A stretch of 64,000 nt of DNA from Streptomyces sp. cg36. Lineage in GTDB: Bacteria > Actinomycetota > Actinomycetes > Streptomycetales > Streptomycetaceae. Below are positions 33,755-42,689 of this stretch, in pieces (the first letter of the stretch is position 1; the number at the start of each line of letters is the position of its first letter). The notes under the pieces are model-generated. The model made no database searches and had not been told where the DNA came from. It saw only the letters and a list, made by a program, of their open reading frames with translations. Position numbers and translations under genes: made by a program. The stretch is taken from contig NZ_CP163520.1 of assembly GCF_041080675.1 (NCBI RefSeq), positions 4,092,001 to 4,156,000 of the forward strand. The letters run 5' to 3'.

Positions 33755-35281
33755 ATGACCGCCATCGAACAGAGCCCCGCCGTGGGGACGCACCGCGCCG
33801 TCGCCGTCGTCGGCACCGGGACCATGGGACAGGGCATCGCCCAGGTGGCCCTGGTGGCCGGGCATCCGGTGCGGCTGTACGACGCCGTGCCGGGCCGTGC
33901 GGCCCAGGCCGCCGAGGCCGTCGGCGCCCGCCTCGACCGGCTCGTCGAGAAAGGCCGGATCGCACCGGCCGAGCGCGACGCGGCCCGGGCGCGGCTGCAC
34001 CCGGCCGGGTCGCTGGCCGAACTCGCGGACGCCGCGCTGGTCGTCGAGGCGGCCCTTGAGCAACTGGACGTCAAGCGGGAGCTGTTCACGGCGCTGGAGG
34101 AGATCGTCGCCGAGGACTGTCTGCTCGCGACCAACACCTCCTCCCTCTCGGTGACGGCCATCGCGGGCGCCCTGCGCCGCCCCGGCCGCTTCGTCGGGCT
34201 GCACTTCTTCAACCCGGCGCCCCTGCTGCCGCTGGTCGAGGTGGTCTCCGGGTTCGCCACCGACGAGGCCGCCGCCACGCGCGCGTACGAGACGGCCAAG
34301 GCCTGGGGCAAGACCCCGGTCCGGTGCACCGACACCCCGGGATTCCTGGTCAACCGCATCGCCCGGCCCTTCTACGCGGAGGCGTTCGCGGTGTACGAGG
34401 AGCGCGGCGCGGATCCCGCCACCATCGACGCGGTGCTGCGCGAGAGCGGCGGCTTCGCCATGGGGCCCTTCGAGCTGACCGATCTCATCGGCCAGGACGT
34501 CAACGAGGCCGTGACCCGCTCGGTGTGGGAAGCCTTCTTCCACAGCCCCAAGTTCACGCCGTCGCTGTCCCAGCGGCGCCTGGTCGAGTCGGGGCTGCAC
34601 GGCCGCAAGAGCGGGCGCGGCTGGTTCGCGTACGGGGAGGGTGACGTGCGGCCCGAGCCGCACACCGCGCCGCCCGCCGAGGCCCCCTCGGCCGTCACCG
34701 TCGTCGGGGACCTGGGCCCGGCCGCCGAGCTCGTCGCGATGATGCGGGAGGCGGGCATCGAGGTGAAGAGCGTCGAGTCGGGCGGTCCCTACATCGGGCT
34801 GCCGGGCGACGGCCAGCTCGTCCCGGCCGACGGGCGCACCTCCGTGGAGTACGCGGACGTCGTCTACTTCGACCTCGCCCTCGACTACCGGGGCGCGACC
34901 CGTATCGCGCTCTCCGCGAGCGAGGACACCTCCACGCGCGCGGTGGAGGAGGCCGTGGGCCTGTTCCAGAAGCTCGGCAAGCGGGTCAGCGTCATCGGCG
35001 ACGTGCCGGGCATGATCGTGGCCCGTACGGTCGCGATGCTCGCCGACCTCGCGGCCGACGCCGTCGCGCGCGGGGTGGCCACCGCCGAGGACGTCGACAC
35101 CGCGATGCGGCTGGGCGTCAACTACCCGCTGGGGCCCGTCGAGTGGAGCGGCAGGCTCGGCCGGGACTGGGCGTACGACCTGCTGTCGGCGATGGACGAG
35201 CGCTGTCCCGGCGGGCGGTACGCGCCCTCCCTCGCGCTTTACCGGCAGTCGTACAGCAACGGCGAGGAGACCGCCTCATGA
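33755..35281 (+). CDS. paaH: 3-hydroxyacyl-CoA dehydrogenase PaaH
   Basis: A 508-residue NAD-dependent enzyme that oxidises 3-hydroxyadipyl-CoA in the lower phenylacetate pathway. The N-terminal Rossmann fold (VVGTGTMGQGIAQ) is followed by ATNTSSLSV, LHFFNPAPLLPLVEVV and TPGFLVNRI. A second, C-terminal 3HCDH domain (about 310-500) ends with the MRLGVNYPLGPVEWSGRLG segment. This two-domain length is normal for PaaH. The ATG has GGAGGA upstream. Its stop overlaps the start of the TetR gene (ATGA). Confidence 0.92.
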   Translation: MTAIEQSPAVGTHRAVAVVGTGTMGQGIAQVALVAGHPVRLYDAVPGRAAQAAEAVGARLDRLVEKGRIAPAERDAARARLHPAGSLAELADAALVVEAALEQLDVKRELFTALEEIVAEDCLLATNTSSLSVTAIAGALRRPGRFVGLHFFNPAPLLPLVEVVSGFATDEAAATRAYETAKAWGKTPVRCTDTPGFLVNRIARPFYAEAFAVYEERGADPATIDAVLRESGGFAMGPFELTDLIGQDVNEAVTRSVWEAFFHSPKFTPSLSQRRLVESGLHGRKSGRGWFAYGEGDVRPEPHTAPPAEAPSAVTVVGDLGPAAELVAMMREAGIEVKSVESGGPYIGLPGDGQLVPADGRTSVEYADVVYFDLALDYRGATRIALSASEDTSTRAVEEAVGLFQKLGKRVSVIGDVPGMIVARTVAMLADLAADAVARGVATAEDVDTAMRLGVNYPLGPVEWSGRLGRDWAYDLLSAMDERCPGGRYAPSLALYRQSYSNGEETAS

Positions 35282-35871
35282 CCACCGCCAAGCGGGACAC
35301 CTACACCCCCGAGACCCTGCTGACGGTCGCCGTGCGGGTCTTCAACGAGCGCGGTTACGACGGCACATCCATGGAGCACCTCTCCAAGGCGGCCGGCATC
35401 TCCAAGTCGTCGATCTACCACCATGTGGCGGGCAAGGAGGAGCTGTTGCGGCGGGCGGTCAGCCGTGCCATCGACGGGCTGTTCGCCGTCCTGGAGGAGC
35501 CGGGCGCCACGCGCGGGCGCCCGATCGAGCGGGTCGAGCACGTCACCAGACGTACGGTCGAGGTGCTGATGGCGGAGCTTCCGTACGTCACGCTGCTGCT
35601 GCGCGTGCGGGGCAACACCAAGACCGAGCGCTGGGCGATGGAGCGCCGCCGGGAGTTCGACCAGCGGGTCTCGGATCTGCTCAAGGCGGCGGCGGCCGAC
35701 GGCGACCTCCGCTCCGACGTGGACATACGCCTGGCGACCCGGCTGCTGTTCGGCATGGTGAACTCGCTGGTGGAGTGGTACCGGCCGCAGCGCGACGGCG
35801 AGGCGGAGCGCGCCCAGGTCACCGACGCGGTCGTGCGCCTGGCCTTCGACGGGCTGCGCACCCACCCCTGA
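35278..35871 (+). CDS. paaR: TetR-family regulator, probable PaaR
   Basis: A 197-residue regulator coupled to paaH by an ATGA overlap. The N-terminal HTH reads LTVAVRVFNERGYDGTSMEHL and AAGISKSSIYHHVAGKEELL, typical of TetR proteins. The C-terminal ligand domain is all-helical with LRVRGNTKTERWAMERRR. Because it lies with paaH and identical 18-base palindromes stand before paaA and between paaN and paaH, it is probably the phenylacetyl-CoA-responsive repressor of these genes. It shares the paaH transcript, which would make it autoregulated. Confidence 0.8.
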   Translation: MTTAKRDTYTPETLLTVAVRVFNERGYDGTSMEHLSKAAGISKSSIYHHVAGKEELLRRAVSRAIDGLFAVLEEPGATRGRPIERVEHVTRRTVEVLMAELPYVTLLLRVRGNTKTERWAMERRREFDQRVSDLLKAAAADGDLRSDVDIRLATRLLFGMVNSLVEWYRPQRDGEAERAQVTDAVVRLAFDGLRTHP

Positions 35872-35925
35872 GCGCCCCGGCCCCGCCGCCGTGGGGCCTG
35901 CGGCTCTCGGCCCCGCCGCCGTCGG

Positions 35926-36423
35926 TCACGGCGTGGCGGGGCCCTGGTCCAGGTCGGTCTCCTCGAAGACCAGCAGGGTGCGGGTGGACAGGACTTCGGG
36001 GATCGACTGGAGCTTGGTGAGGACCAGCTCGCGCAGGGCCCGGTTGTCCGGCGAGTGCACCAGGAGCAGGACGTCGAAGTCGCCGCTGACCAGGGCGATG
36101 TGGGCGGCTCCCGGCAGGGCCTGGAGCTGCTCGCGCACGGTCCGCCAGGAATTCTGGACGATCTTCAGCGTGATGTACGCGGAGGCGCCCTGGCCTGCCC
36201 TTTCGTGGTCCACGCGGGCGCTGAAGCCACGGATCACACCGTCGTCGAGGAGGCGGTTGATCCGGGCGTAGGCGTTGGCGCGCGAGACATGGACCCGCTC
36301 GGCCACGGACCTTATCGAGGCGCGTCCGTCGGCCTGCAGCATGCGCAGGATGTCGCGGTCCACGGCGTCCAGCGGCCGTGCTCCGGTGCCCTGGCCCTCG
36401 TCGGCCATTTGTTCAGCTGCCAT
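35926..36423 (-). CDS. Lrp/AsnC-family regulator (BkdR-like)
   Basis: A 165-residue protein from ATG 36423. The N-terminal HTH (LDAVDRDILRMLQADGRASI and RVHVSRANAYARINRLLDDG) is followed by the RAM ligand-binding domain with AYITLKIVQNSW and VSGDFDVLLLVHSPDN. Lrp proteins sense amino acids. It diverges from the E1alpha-E1beta-E2 operon at 36599, the arrangement of bkdR in Streptomyces, so control of branched-chain keto-acid breakdown is likely. A longer frame starting at 36444 has no better SD. Confidence 0.85.
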   Translation of the reverse strand: MAAEQMADEGQGTGARPLDAVDRDILRMLQADGRASIRSVAERVHVSRANAYARINRLLDDGVIRGFSARVDHERAGQGASAYITLKIVQNSWRTVREQLQALPGAAHIALVSGDFDVLLLVHSPDNRALRELVLTKLQSIPEVLSTRTLLVFEETDLDQGPATP

Positions 36424-36481
36424 GTCCCCCCGCCTTCCTAGCATGGACGACCTGTCTCCATCTCAGGCTGTGCAGAACCGT

Positions 36482-36490
36482 TTGTCCACA
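36482..36490 (+). promoter_or_regulatory. DnaA box
   Basis: TTGTCCACA, an exact Streptomyces DnaA box, lies in the divergent promoter between the Lrp-type gene and the E1alpha gene. Confidence 0.55.
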
Positions 36491-36523
36491 GGCTCGCGGT
36501 GCCTGTAGCCAAAATGCCCTCAC

Positions 36524-36541
36524 GACCGAACAATCGGTAGG
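36524..36541. promoter_or_regulatory. PaaR-like operator upstream of keto-acid dehydrogenase operon
   Basis: GACCGAACAATCGGTAGG differs from the two paa operators at three of 18 positions. It lies 58-75 bases upstream of the E1alpha start, suggesting shared control with phenylacetate genes or a related TetR regulator. Confidence 0.45.
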
Positions 36542-36598
36542 TGAGGCGCGTCACACCGTGTGCCTCCTTCCGCCGCTCCCACGAGGAGGTGCTTCGTC

Positions 36599-37750
36599 AT
36601 GACGGTCCAAGAGCTGCCCGGTGCCGGTGCCGCCGCCTATCGGCCCACCCCTCCCCCTGCCTGGAGGCCCCGCACCGACCCGGCCCCGCTGCTCCCGGAC
36701 CCCGAGCCGTACCGCGTGCTCGGCACGGACGCCCCGCTCGACCGCGACCTGATGCTGCGGCTGTACGCGGAGCTGATCCGCGGCCGGCGGTACAACGCGC
36801 AGGCCACCGCCCTCACCAAGCAGGGCCGCCTCGCCGTCTACCCGTCCTCCACCGGCCAGGAAGCCTGCGAGGTGGCCGCCGCGCTGGTGCTCCAGGACCA
36901 GGACTGGCTCTTCCCGAGCTACCGGGACACCCTTGCCGCCGTGGCCCGCGGCCTCGACCCCGTACAGGCACTTACCCTGCTCCGCGGCGACTGGCACACC
37001 GGATACGACCCGCACGAGCACCGCATCGCCCCGCTCTGCACCCCGCTCGCCACCCAGCTGCCGCACGCGGTGGGCCTGGCGCACGCCGCCCGCCTCAAGG
37101 GCGACGACGTGGTGGCCCTCGCCATGGTCGGCGACGGCGGCACCAGCGAGGGCGACTTCCACGAGGCGCTGAACTTCGCGGCCGTCTGGCAGGCCCCCGT
37201 CGTCTTCCTGGTGCAGAACAACGGGTTCGCGATCTCCGTTCCGCTGGCCAAGCAGACCGCCGCCCCCTCCCTGGCCCACAAGGCCGTGGGGTACGGCATG
37301 CCGGGCCGCCTGGTCGACGGCAACGACGCGGCGGCCGTCCACGAGGTGCTGGCCGACGCGGTCGCGCGCGCCCGCCGGGGCGGCGGCCCCACCCTGATCG
37401 AGGCCGTCACCTATCGGATCGAGGCGCACACCAACGCCGACGACGCCACCCGCTACCGGGTGGACGCCGAAGTCGAGGCATGGCGCGCACACGACCCGAT
37501 CCGGATCCTGGAGGCCGAGCTGACCAGCCGCGGATTCCTCGACGACGACGCGAAGCGGGCCGCGGCCGAGGCCGCCGAGACGATGGCCGCCGAACTGCGC
37601 GAGCGGATGAACGCGGACGCGGAGCTCGACCCCATGGATCTCTTCGCGCACGTCTACGCCGAGCGGACGGCGCAACTGCGCGAACAGGAAGCCCAGTTGC
37701 GGGCCGAGCTGGCGGCGCACGAGGACGAGGAAGCAGAGGGGAACCGATGA
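36599..37750 (+). CDS. Keto-acid dehydrogenase E1 alpha subunit (copy 1)
   Basis: A 383-residue thiamine-diphosphate subunit that decarboxylates branched-chain 2-oxo acids (or pyruvate). The ATG at 36599 has GAGGAGG nine bases upstream. The TPP motif begins GDGGTSEGDFHEALNFA and ends VFLVQNN; PSSTGQEACEVAAALVL and YRIEAHTNADD are family landmarks. It overlaps the E1beta gene by ATGA and diverges from the Lrp-type regulator, so branched-chain substrates are favoured. The sequence alone does not exclude pyruvate. Confidence 0.88.
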   Translation: MTVQELPGAGAAAYRPTPPPAWRPRTDPAPLLPDPEPYRVLGTDAPLDRDLMLRLYAELIRGRRYNAQATALTKQGRLAVYPSSTGQEACEVAAALVLQDQDWLFPSYRDTLAAVARGLDPVQALTLLRGDWHTGYDPHEHRIAPLCTPLATQLPHAVGLAHAARLKGDDVVALAMVGDGGTSEGDFHEALNFAAVWQAPVVFLVQNNGFAISVPLAKQTAAPSLAHKAVGYGMPGRLVDGNDAAAVHEVLADAVARARRGGGPTLIEAVTYRIEAHTNADDATRYRVDAEVEAWRAHDPIRILEAELTSRGFLDDDAKRAAAEAAETMAAELRERMNADAELDPMDLFAHVYAERTAQLREQEAQLRAELAAHEDEEAEGNR

Positions 37751-38751
37751 CCACGGTCGCGGCGAAGCCCGCCACCATGGCGCAGGCGCTGCAGCGCGCC
37801 ATGCGTGACGCGATGGCCGAGGACCCCTCGGTCCACGTCCTCGGAGAGGACGTGGGCGCCCTCGGCGGCGTCTTCCGCATCACCGACGGCCTCGCCAAGG
37901 AGTTCGGCGAGGACCGCTGCACCGACACCCCGCTCGCCGAGGCCGGAATCCTCGGCACGGCCGTCGGCATGGCGATGTACGGGCTGCGGCCCGTGGTGGA
38001 GATGCAGTTCGACGCGTTCGCCTACCCGGCGTTCGAGCAGCTCATCAGCCATGTCGCCCGGATGCGCAACCGCACCCGTGGCTCCATGGCGATGCCGCTG
38101 GTGGTGCGCGTGCCCTACGGCGGCGGGATTGGCGGGGTCGAGCACCACAGCGACTCCTCCGAGGCGTACTACATGGCCACCCCCGGCCTCCAGGTGGTCA
38201 CGCCCGCCACCGTCGAGGACGCCTACGGGCTGCTGCGCGCCGCCATCGCCTCCGACGACCCGGTCGTCTTCCTGGAGCCCAAGCGGCTCTACTGGTCGAA
38301 GTCCTCGTGGTCGCCGCAGGCGCCCACCGAGGTGCCGCCGATAGGCAAGGCGGTCGTGCGCCGCCCCGGCCGCAGCGCCACGCTCATCACCTACGGCCCG
38401 TCCGTCCCGGTCTGTCTGGAGGCGGCCGAGGCGGCCACCGCCGAGGGCTGGGACCTGGAAGTCGTCGACCTGCGCTCGCTGGTGCCCTTCGACGACGAGA
38501 CGGTCTGCGCCTCCGTGCGGCGCACCGGCCGGGCCGTCGTCGTCCACGAGTCGACCGGCTTCGGCGGTCCCGGCGGCGAGATAGCGGCCCGGGTCACCGA
38601 GCGCTGCTTCCACCATCTGGAGGCGCCGGTGCTGCGCGTCGCCGGGTTCGACATCCCCTACCCGCCGCCGATGCTGGAGAAGCACCATCTGCCGGGCGTG
38701 GACCGGGTGCTCGACGCGGTGGCGCGGCTCCAGTGGGAGGCGGGGAGCTGA
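37747..38751 (+). CDS. Keto-acid dehydrogenase E1 beta subunit (copy 1)
   Basis: A 334-residue transketolase-like subunit that pairs with E1alpha. Visible features are LGEDVGALGGVFRITDGL, FGEDRCTDTPLAEAGILG with the catalytic-loop glutamate, VVRVPYGGGIGGVEHHSDS, and the C-terminal transketolase domain with EVVDLRSLVPFDDETV and VVHESTGFGGPGGEI. Start overlaps the E1alpha stop; stop shares a base with the E2 ATG. Confidence 0.9.
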   Translation: MTTVAAKPATMAQALQRAMRDAMAEDPSVHVLGEDVGALGGVFRITDGLAKEFGEDRCTDTPLAEAGILGTAVGMAMYGLRPVVEMQFDAFAYPAFEQLISHVARMRNRTRGSMAMPLVVRVPYGGGIGGVEHHSDSSEAYYMATPGLQVVTPATVEDAYGLLRAAIASDDPVVFLEPKRLYWSKSSWSPQAPTEVPPIGKAVVRRPGRSATLITYGPSVPVCLEAAEAATAEGWDLEVVDLRSLVPFDDETVCASVRRTGRAVVVHESTGFGGPGGEIAARVTERCFHHLEAPVLRVAGFDIPYPPPMLEKHHLPGVDRVLDAVARLQWEAGS

Positions 38752-40076
38752 TGCCGAAGGTCCTGGAATTCAAGCTGCCGGACCTCGGCGAGGGCCTCAC
38801 CGAGGCGGAGATCGTGCGCTGGCTGGTGGCGGTGGGCGACGTCGTCGCCATCGACCAGCCGGTGGTCGAGGTGGAGACCGCCAAGGCGATGGTGGAGGTG
38901 CCGTGCCCCTACGGGGGCGTGGTGACCGCCCGGTTCGGCGAGGAGGGCAGCGAACTGCCCGTCGGCGCGCCGCTGCTGACGGTTGCCGTGGGCGCGCCGG
39001 AGGCCGCCGACGCGGAGTCCTCGGAGTACTCGGGGAACGTGCTGGTGGGATACGGGACGGGTGAGGCGGTGCGACGGCGTCGCCGCGTGCGGCCGGTGCC
39101 GGTGGGCGCCCCCTCGCCGTCCCCGGCGCCCGCCGGTGCCGGGGATGCCGCGCGGCCGGCCGGTGGCGCGGCCCTCGCGGAGCCCGCCCCCGTGGCGCAG
39201 GACGGTCCGGTGCCGGTCATATCGCCGCTGGTGCGCAAGCTGGCCCGGGAGAACGGGCTGGATCTGCGGGCGCTCGCCGGGTCCGGTCCCGACGGGCTGA
39301 TCCTGCGCTGCGACGTGGAGTCGGCGCTGCGGGTGGAGGCCGAGCCGGTGCCGGTGCGGGCCGAGCCGATGGCTGCCGCGGCGGTGGCCGGGACCCGGGT
39401 GCCGCTGCGCGGGATACGGGGCGCGGTCGCCGACAAACTGGCGCGCAGCCGCAGCGAGATCCCGGACGCCACGTGCTGGGTCGACGCGGACGCCACCGAG
39501 CTGATGGCGGCCCGGGCCGCGATGAACGCGGTGGACGGCCCGAAGGTCTCGGTGCTGGCGCTGCTCGCCCGGATCTGCACGGCGGCTCTGGAGCGCTACC
39601 CCGAGCTCAACTCGACGGTGGACAGCGCGGCGCGGGAGATCGTGCGGCTGCCCGACGTGCACCTGGGCTTCGCCGCCCAGACCGAGCGCGGCCTGGTCGT
39701 GCCGGTCGTGCGGGACGCGCAGGGGCGGGACGCCGCGTCGCTGAGCGAGGAGTTCGCGCGGCTCACCGAGGCGGCCCGGGCCGGGACGCTCACCCCCGCA
39801 GACCTGACCGGGGGGACGTTCACGCTCAACAACTACGGGGTGTTCGGGGTCGACGGCTCCACGCCGATCATCAACCATCCCGAGGCGGCGATGCTGGGCG
39901 TGGGCCGGATCATGCCCAAGCCGTGGGTGCACCGGGGCGAGCTGTCGGTGCGTCAGGTCGTCCAGCTGTCCCTCACCTTCGACCACCGGGTGTGCGACGG
40001 CGGAACGGCGGGCGGCTTCCTGCGGTACGTGGCCGACTGCGTCGAGCAGCCCGCGGTGCTGCTGCGCTCGCTGTAA
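38751..40076 (+). CDS. Dihydrolipoamide acyltransferase E2 (copy 1)
   Basis: A 441-residue core subunit. An N-terminal lipoyl domain carries the modified lysine K45 (VETAKAMVEV). A subunit-binding domain (ISPLVRKLARENGLDLRALAGSGPDG) and an acyltransferase domain ending in FDHRVCDGGTAGGF, the HxxxDG active site, follow. Linkers are Ala/Pro-rich. One lipoyl domain is normal for actinobacterial E2. The ATG begins on the last base of the E1beta stop (TGATG). No E3 gene is in the operon. Confidence 0.92.
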   Translation: MPKVLEFKLPDLGEGLTEAEIVRWLVAVGDVVAIDQPVVEVETAKAMVEVPCPYGGVVTARFGEEGSELPVGAPLLTVAVGAPEAADAESSEYSGNVLVGYGTGEAVRRRRRVRPVPVGAPSPSPAPAGAGDAARPAGGAALAEPAPVAQDGPVPVISPLVRKLARENGLDLRALAGSGPDGLILRCDVESALRVEAEPVPVRAEPMAAAAVAGTRVPLRGIRGAVADKLARSRSEIPDATCWVDADATELMAARAAMNAVDGPKVSVLALLARICTAALERYPELNSTVDSAAREIVRLPDVHLGFAAQTERGLVVPVVRDAQGRDAASLSEEFARLTEAARAGTLTPADLTGGTFTLNNYGVFGVDGSTPIINHPEAAMLGVGRIMPKPWVHRGELSVRQVVQLSLTFDHRVCDGGTAGGFLRYVADCVEQPAVLLRSL

Positions 40077-40181
40077 CCGGCGAGGCGGGGCGCAGCCCCG
40101 GCCCCCCACAACGGGGCTGCGGCCCGCTGCCGCGCACGGGCGCGTTCTCCGGGCGCGGCCGGGCCGTTCCATACTGCTGGC

Positions 40182-41033
40182 ATGACGACGCCCCATGACG
40201 CCATCGTGCTCGCCGGAGGGGCCGCGCGGCGGCTCGGCGGGGCCGACAAGCCCGGGCTGCGCGTGGGCGGCCGAGCGCTCCTCGACCGGGTCCTGGACGC
40301 GTGCGCCGGGGCCGGGACCACGGTGGTCGTCGGCGGGCGGCGGGCCACCGCCCGGCCCGTGGTGTGGGCGCGCGAGGAGCCGCCCGGCGGCGGTCCGCTC
40401 GCCGCGCTCGGCGCGGGACTGCGCCTCACCGGCGCGCCGACCGTGCTGGCGCTCTCCGCCGACCTGCCCTTCCTCGGCCCGGAGACCGTCGCCGCGCTCC
40501 TCGGCGCGCTGGCGTCCGGCGGGCACGAGGGCGTGCTGTGCGTCGACGACGGCGGGCGGGCACAGCCGCTCGTCGCCGTGTACCGGGCCGAGCCGTTGCG
40601 CCGTGAGCTCGCCCTGCTCGCCGCCGAGCACGGCGGGCTCGACGGCCTTCCCCTGCGGCTGCTGACCGCCGAACTCGACCTCGCCCACCTCCCCGCACCC
40701 CGGCCCCTGGCCTCCTTCGACTGCGACACCTGGGAGGACCTCGCGACGGCCCGGGCCCGAATCAGGGAGCATGGGAACGTGCTGGACGAATGGATCACCG
40801 CAGTCAAGGCCGAACTGGGCATCGACCTCGACGTCGACACGCGCGTACTGCTCGACCTGGCCAGGGACGCCGCCCACGGGGTGGCCAGGCCCGCAGCGCC
40901 GCTCACGACCTTCCTGGTCGGGTACGCGGCGGCCAAGGCGGGCGGCGAGGGCGCCGATGTCGCCGAGGCGGCGCGCAAGGCGGCGGCCCTCGCGGACCGC
41001 TGGGCCGCCGAGAAGGACGAGCTGAACCCATGA
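40182..41033 (+). CDS. mobA: Molybdenum cofactor guanylyltransferase-like protein fused to DUF6457
   Basis: A 283-residue protein. The first 200 residues are a MobA-type nucleotidyltransferase (IVLAGGAARRLGGADKPGL at the start, LSADLPFLGPETV in the middle) that attaches GMP to the cofactor or serves a related role. The last 85 residues (about LDEWITAVKAELGID to the end) match a small helical DUF6457-like domain. The fusion is common in actinobacteria. The stop overlaps the moeA start (ATGA), so both act in cofactor synthesis. Confidence 0.85.
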   Translation: MTTPHDAIVLAGGAARRLGGADKPGLRVGGRALLDRVLDACAGAGTTVVVGGRRATARPVVWAREEPPGGGPLAALGAGLRLTGAPTVLALSADLPFLGPETVAALLGALASGGHEGVLCVDDGGRAQPLVAVYRAEPLRRELALLAAEHGGLDGLPLRLLTAELDLAHLPAPRPLASFDCDTWEDLATARARIREHGNVLDEWITAVKAELGIDLDVDTRVLLDLARDAAHGVARPAAPLTTFLVGYAAAKAGGEGADVAEAARKAAALADRWAAEKDELNP

Positions 41034-42517
41034 GCGGGGCCGAACCGTCCATGGACGCACCGACCCTCGACGACGGGGTGGAGGAGGCGCTCGCCCTCGT
41101 GAACGCCCCCGTACCCGCGCCGGGCCAGGGCTCCGAGCCGGGCTCCGGGCCCGCGCGCGGCTCCGGCCGCGCCTCGGGACCCGGCCCCGCGCAGGGCGCC
41201 GCCCGCGTTCAGGGGGCGGGCGGCGTGCCCGTGCCCGGCGCGGGCTCCGGGACCCGCCACCGGGCCTCGGCCTGGGGCCGGGCCCGGGACACCGCCGTCG
41301 CGGCCGGGCGCCGGGCGCACCGGCGTACCCACCGGGTGCCGCTCGCGCAGGCGCTCGGCCAGGTGCTGGCCGCTCCCCTGGCCGCCCTCACCGACCTGCC
41401 GTCCTTCGACACCTCCGCCATGGACGGCTGGGCCGTCGCGGGCCCCGGGCCCTGGCACATCCGGGACGCCGGGGCGCAGGACGGCTCCGGCGTGCTCGCC
41501 GGGCAGGGCGCGCCCGTGCCGCTGGCGGACGGGGAGGCCGTGCGGATCGCCACCGGCGCCCGTATCCCCGGCGAGGCGACCGCGGTCATCCGCAGCGAAC
41601 ACGCCCGCACCGACGACGCCAAGGCGCTGCTGTACGCCGAGCGGGACGTCGTCACCGGCCAGGACATCCGGCCGCGCGGACAGGAGTGCCGCTCCGGCGA
41701 CCGGCTGCTCCCCGAGGCCGCGCTGGTCACCCCGGCGGTGCTGGGGCTGGCGGCGGCGGCCGGATACGACGAGCTGGCCACCGTGGCACGGCCGCGCGTC
41801 GAGGTGTTCGTGCTCGGTGACGAACTGCTGGCCGAGGGGCTGCCGCACGAAGGTCTGATCCGGGACGCGCTCGGCCCGATGCTGGGGCCCTGGCTGCGGA
41901 TGCTGGGCGCGGACGTCGTGGCCACACGGCGGCTCGGGGACGACGCGGAGGTGCTGTTCACGGCCGTCAGCGAGTCCGGGGCCGACGTCGTCGTGACGAC
42001 GGGCGGCACGGCGGCCGGACCGGTCGACCACGTCCACCCCGTGCTGGGCCGGCTCGGCGCCGAGCTGCTGGTGGACGGGGTCGCCGTACGGCCCGGGCAT
42101 CCCATGCTGCTGGCCCGGATCAGCTCCGGCAAGCATCTGGTGGGGCTGCCGGGCAATCCGCTGGCGGCCGTCTCCGCGCTGCTCACGCTCGCCGAGCCGC
42201 TGCTGCGGGAGCTGGCCGGGCGGGCGGGTGGCGCGCTCTCCGGCGCCGGGTCCCCCGCCCCGCACCCCACCCCGTACACCGCGCCGCTGAGCGAGGGCGT
42301 GCACGGGCATCCCTACGACACCCGGCTGGTCCCCGTCGTGCACCGGGGCGACCATGTCGTGCCGCTGCGCTACAACGGTCCGGCGATGCTGCGGGGGATC
42401 GCGGCGGCCGACGGGCTCGCGGTGGTCCCGCCGGGCGGGACGGAGGCGGGCGGCGAGGTCGAGGTGCTGGATCTGCCGTGGATGCAACTGGGGGCGGGCG
42501 AAGGGTGTTTCACGTGA
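41030..42517 (+). CDS. moeA: Molybdopterin molybdenumtransferase MoeA
   Basis: A 495-residue protein that inserts molybdate into adenylylated molybdopterin. A disordered Gly/Pro/Ala N-terminus of about 75 residues is longer than usual. The MoeA core follows: FDTSAMDGWAV, IATGARIPGEA, RPRGQECRSGDRLLPE, VFVLGDELL, VVTTGGTAAGPVDHV and LVGLPGNPLAAV. The last three codons (CFT-stop) are formed by a parS site, which constrains the C-terminus. Coupled to mobA upstream. Confidence 0.92.
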   Translation: MSGAEPSMDAPTLDDGVEEALALVNAPVPAPGQGSEPGSGPARGSGRASGPGPAQGAARVQGAGGVPVPGAGSGTRHRASAWGRARDTAVAAGRRAHRRTHRVPLAQALGQVLAAPLAALTDLPSFDTSAMDGWAVAGPGPWHIRDAGAQDGSGVLAGQGAPVPLADGEAVRIATGARIPGEATAVIRSEHARTDDAKALLYAERDVVTGQDIRPRGQECRSGDRLLPEAALVTPAVLGLAAAAGYDELATVARPRVEVFVLGDELLAEGLPHEGLIRDALGPMLGPWLRMLGADVVATRRLGDDAEVLFTAVSESGADVVVTTGGTAAGPVDHVHPVLGRLGAELLVDGVAVRPGHPMLLARISSGKHLVGLPGNPLAAVSALLTLAEPLLRELAGRAGGALSGAGSPAPHPTPYTAPLSEGVHGHPYDTRLVPVVHRGDHVVPLRYNGPAMLRGIAAADGLAVVPPGGTEAGGEVEVLDLPWMQLGAGEGCFT

Positions 42518-42521
42518 AACA
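42506..42521. other. parS site overlapping the moeA stop
   Basis: Perfect TGTTTCACGTGAAACA. Its first 12 bases encode the last residues and TGA of moeA. First of three sites within 200 bases. Confidence 0.92.
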
Positions 42522-42638
42522 TCGTCCGAAGGCGCCCGGTCGCGTCGGCGGTCCGGCCCATGGGGTGCGGGCCGCCCCACGCGCCGACCCAGGTGGCTGT
42601 GCCGGTTCCCTGCTCTCAACTCATGTGTCTGCGGCGGG

Positions 42639-42654
42639 TGTTTCACGTGAAACA
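42639..42654. other. parS site, intergenic
   Basis: Perfect TGTTTCACGTGAAACA between moeA and the potassium channel gene, 133 bases from the preceding parS. Confidence 0.92.
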
Positions 42655-42689
42655 TCGCTCGCGGGTGCCAAATCCTGTACTTCCGAACG

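Noticed and set aside
38658..42655. Two very long minus-strand frames (800 and 900 residues) over E2, mobA and moeA
   Set aside because: Compositional artefacts on the antisense strand of three well-recognised genes.
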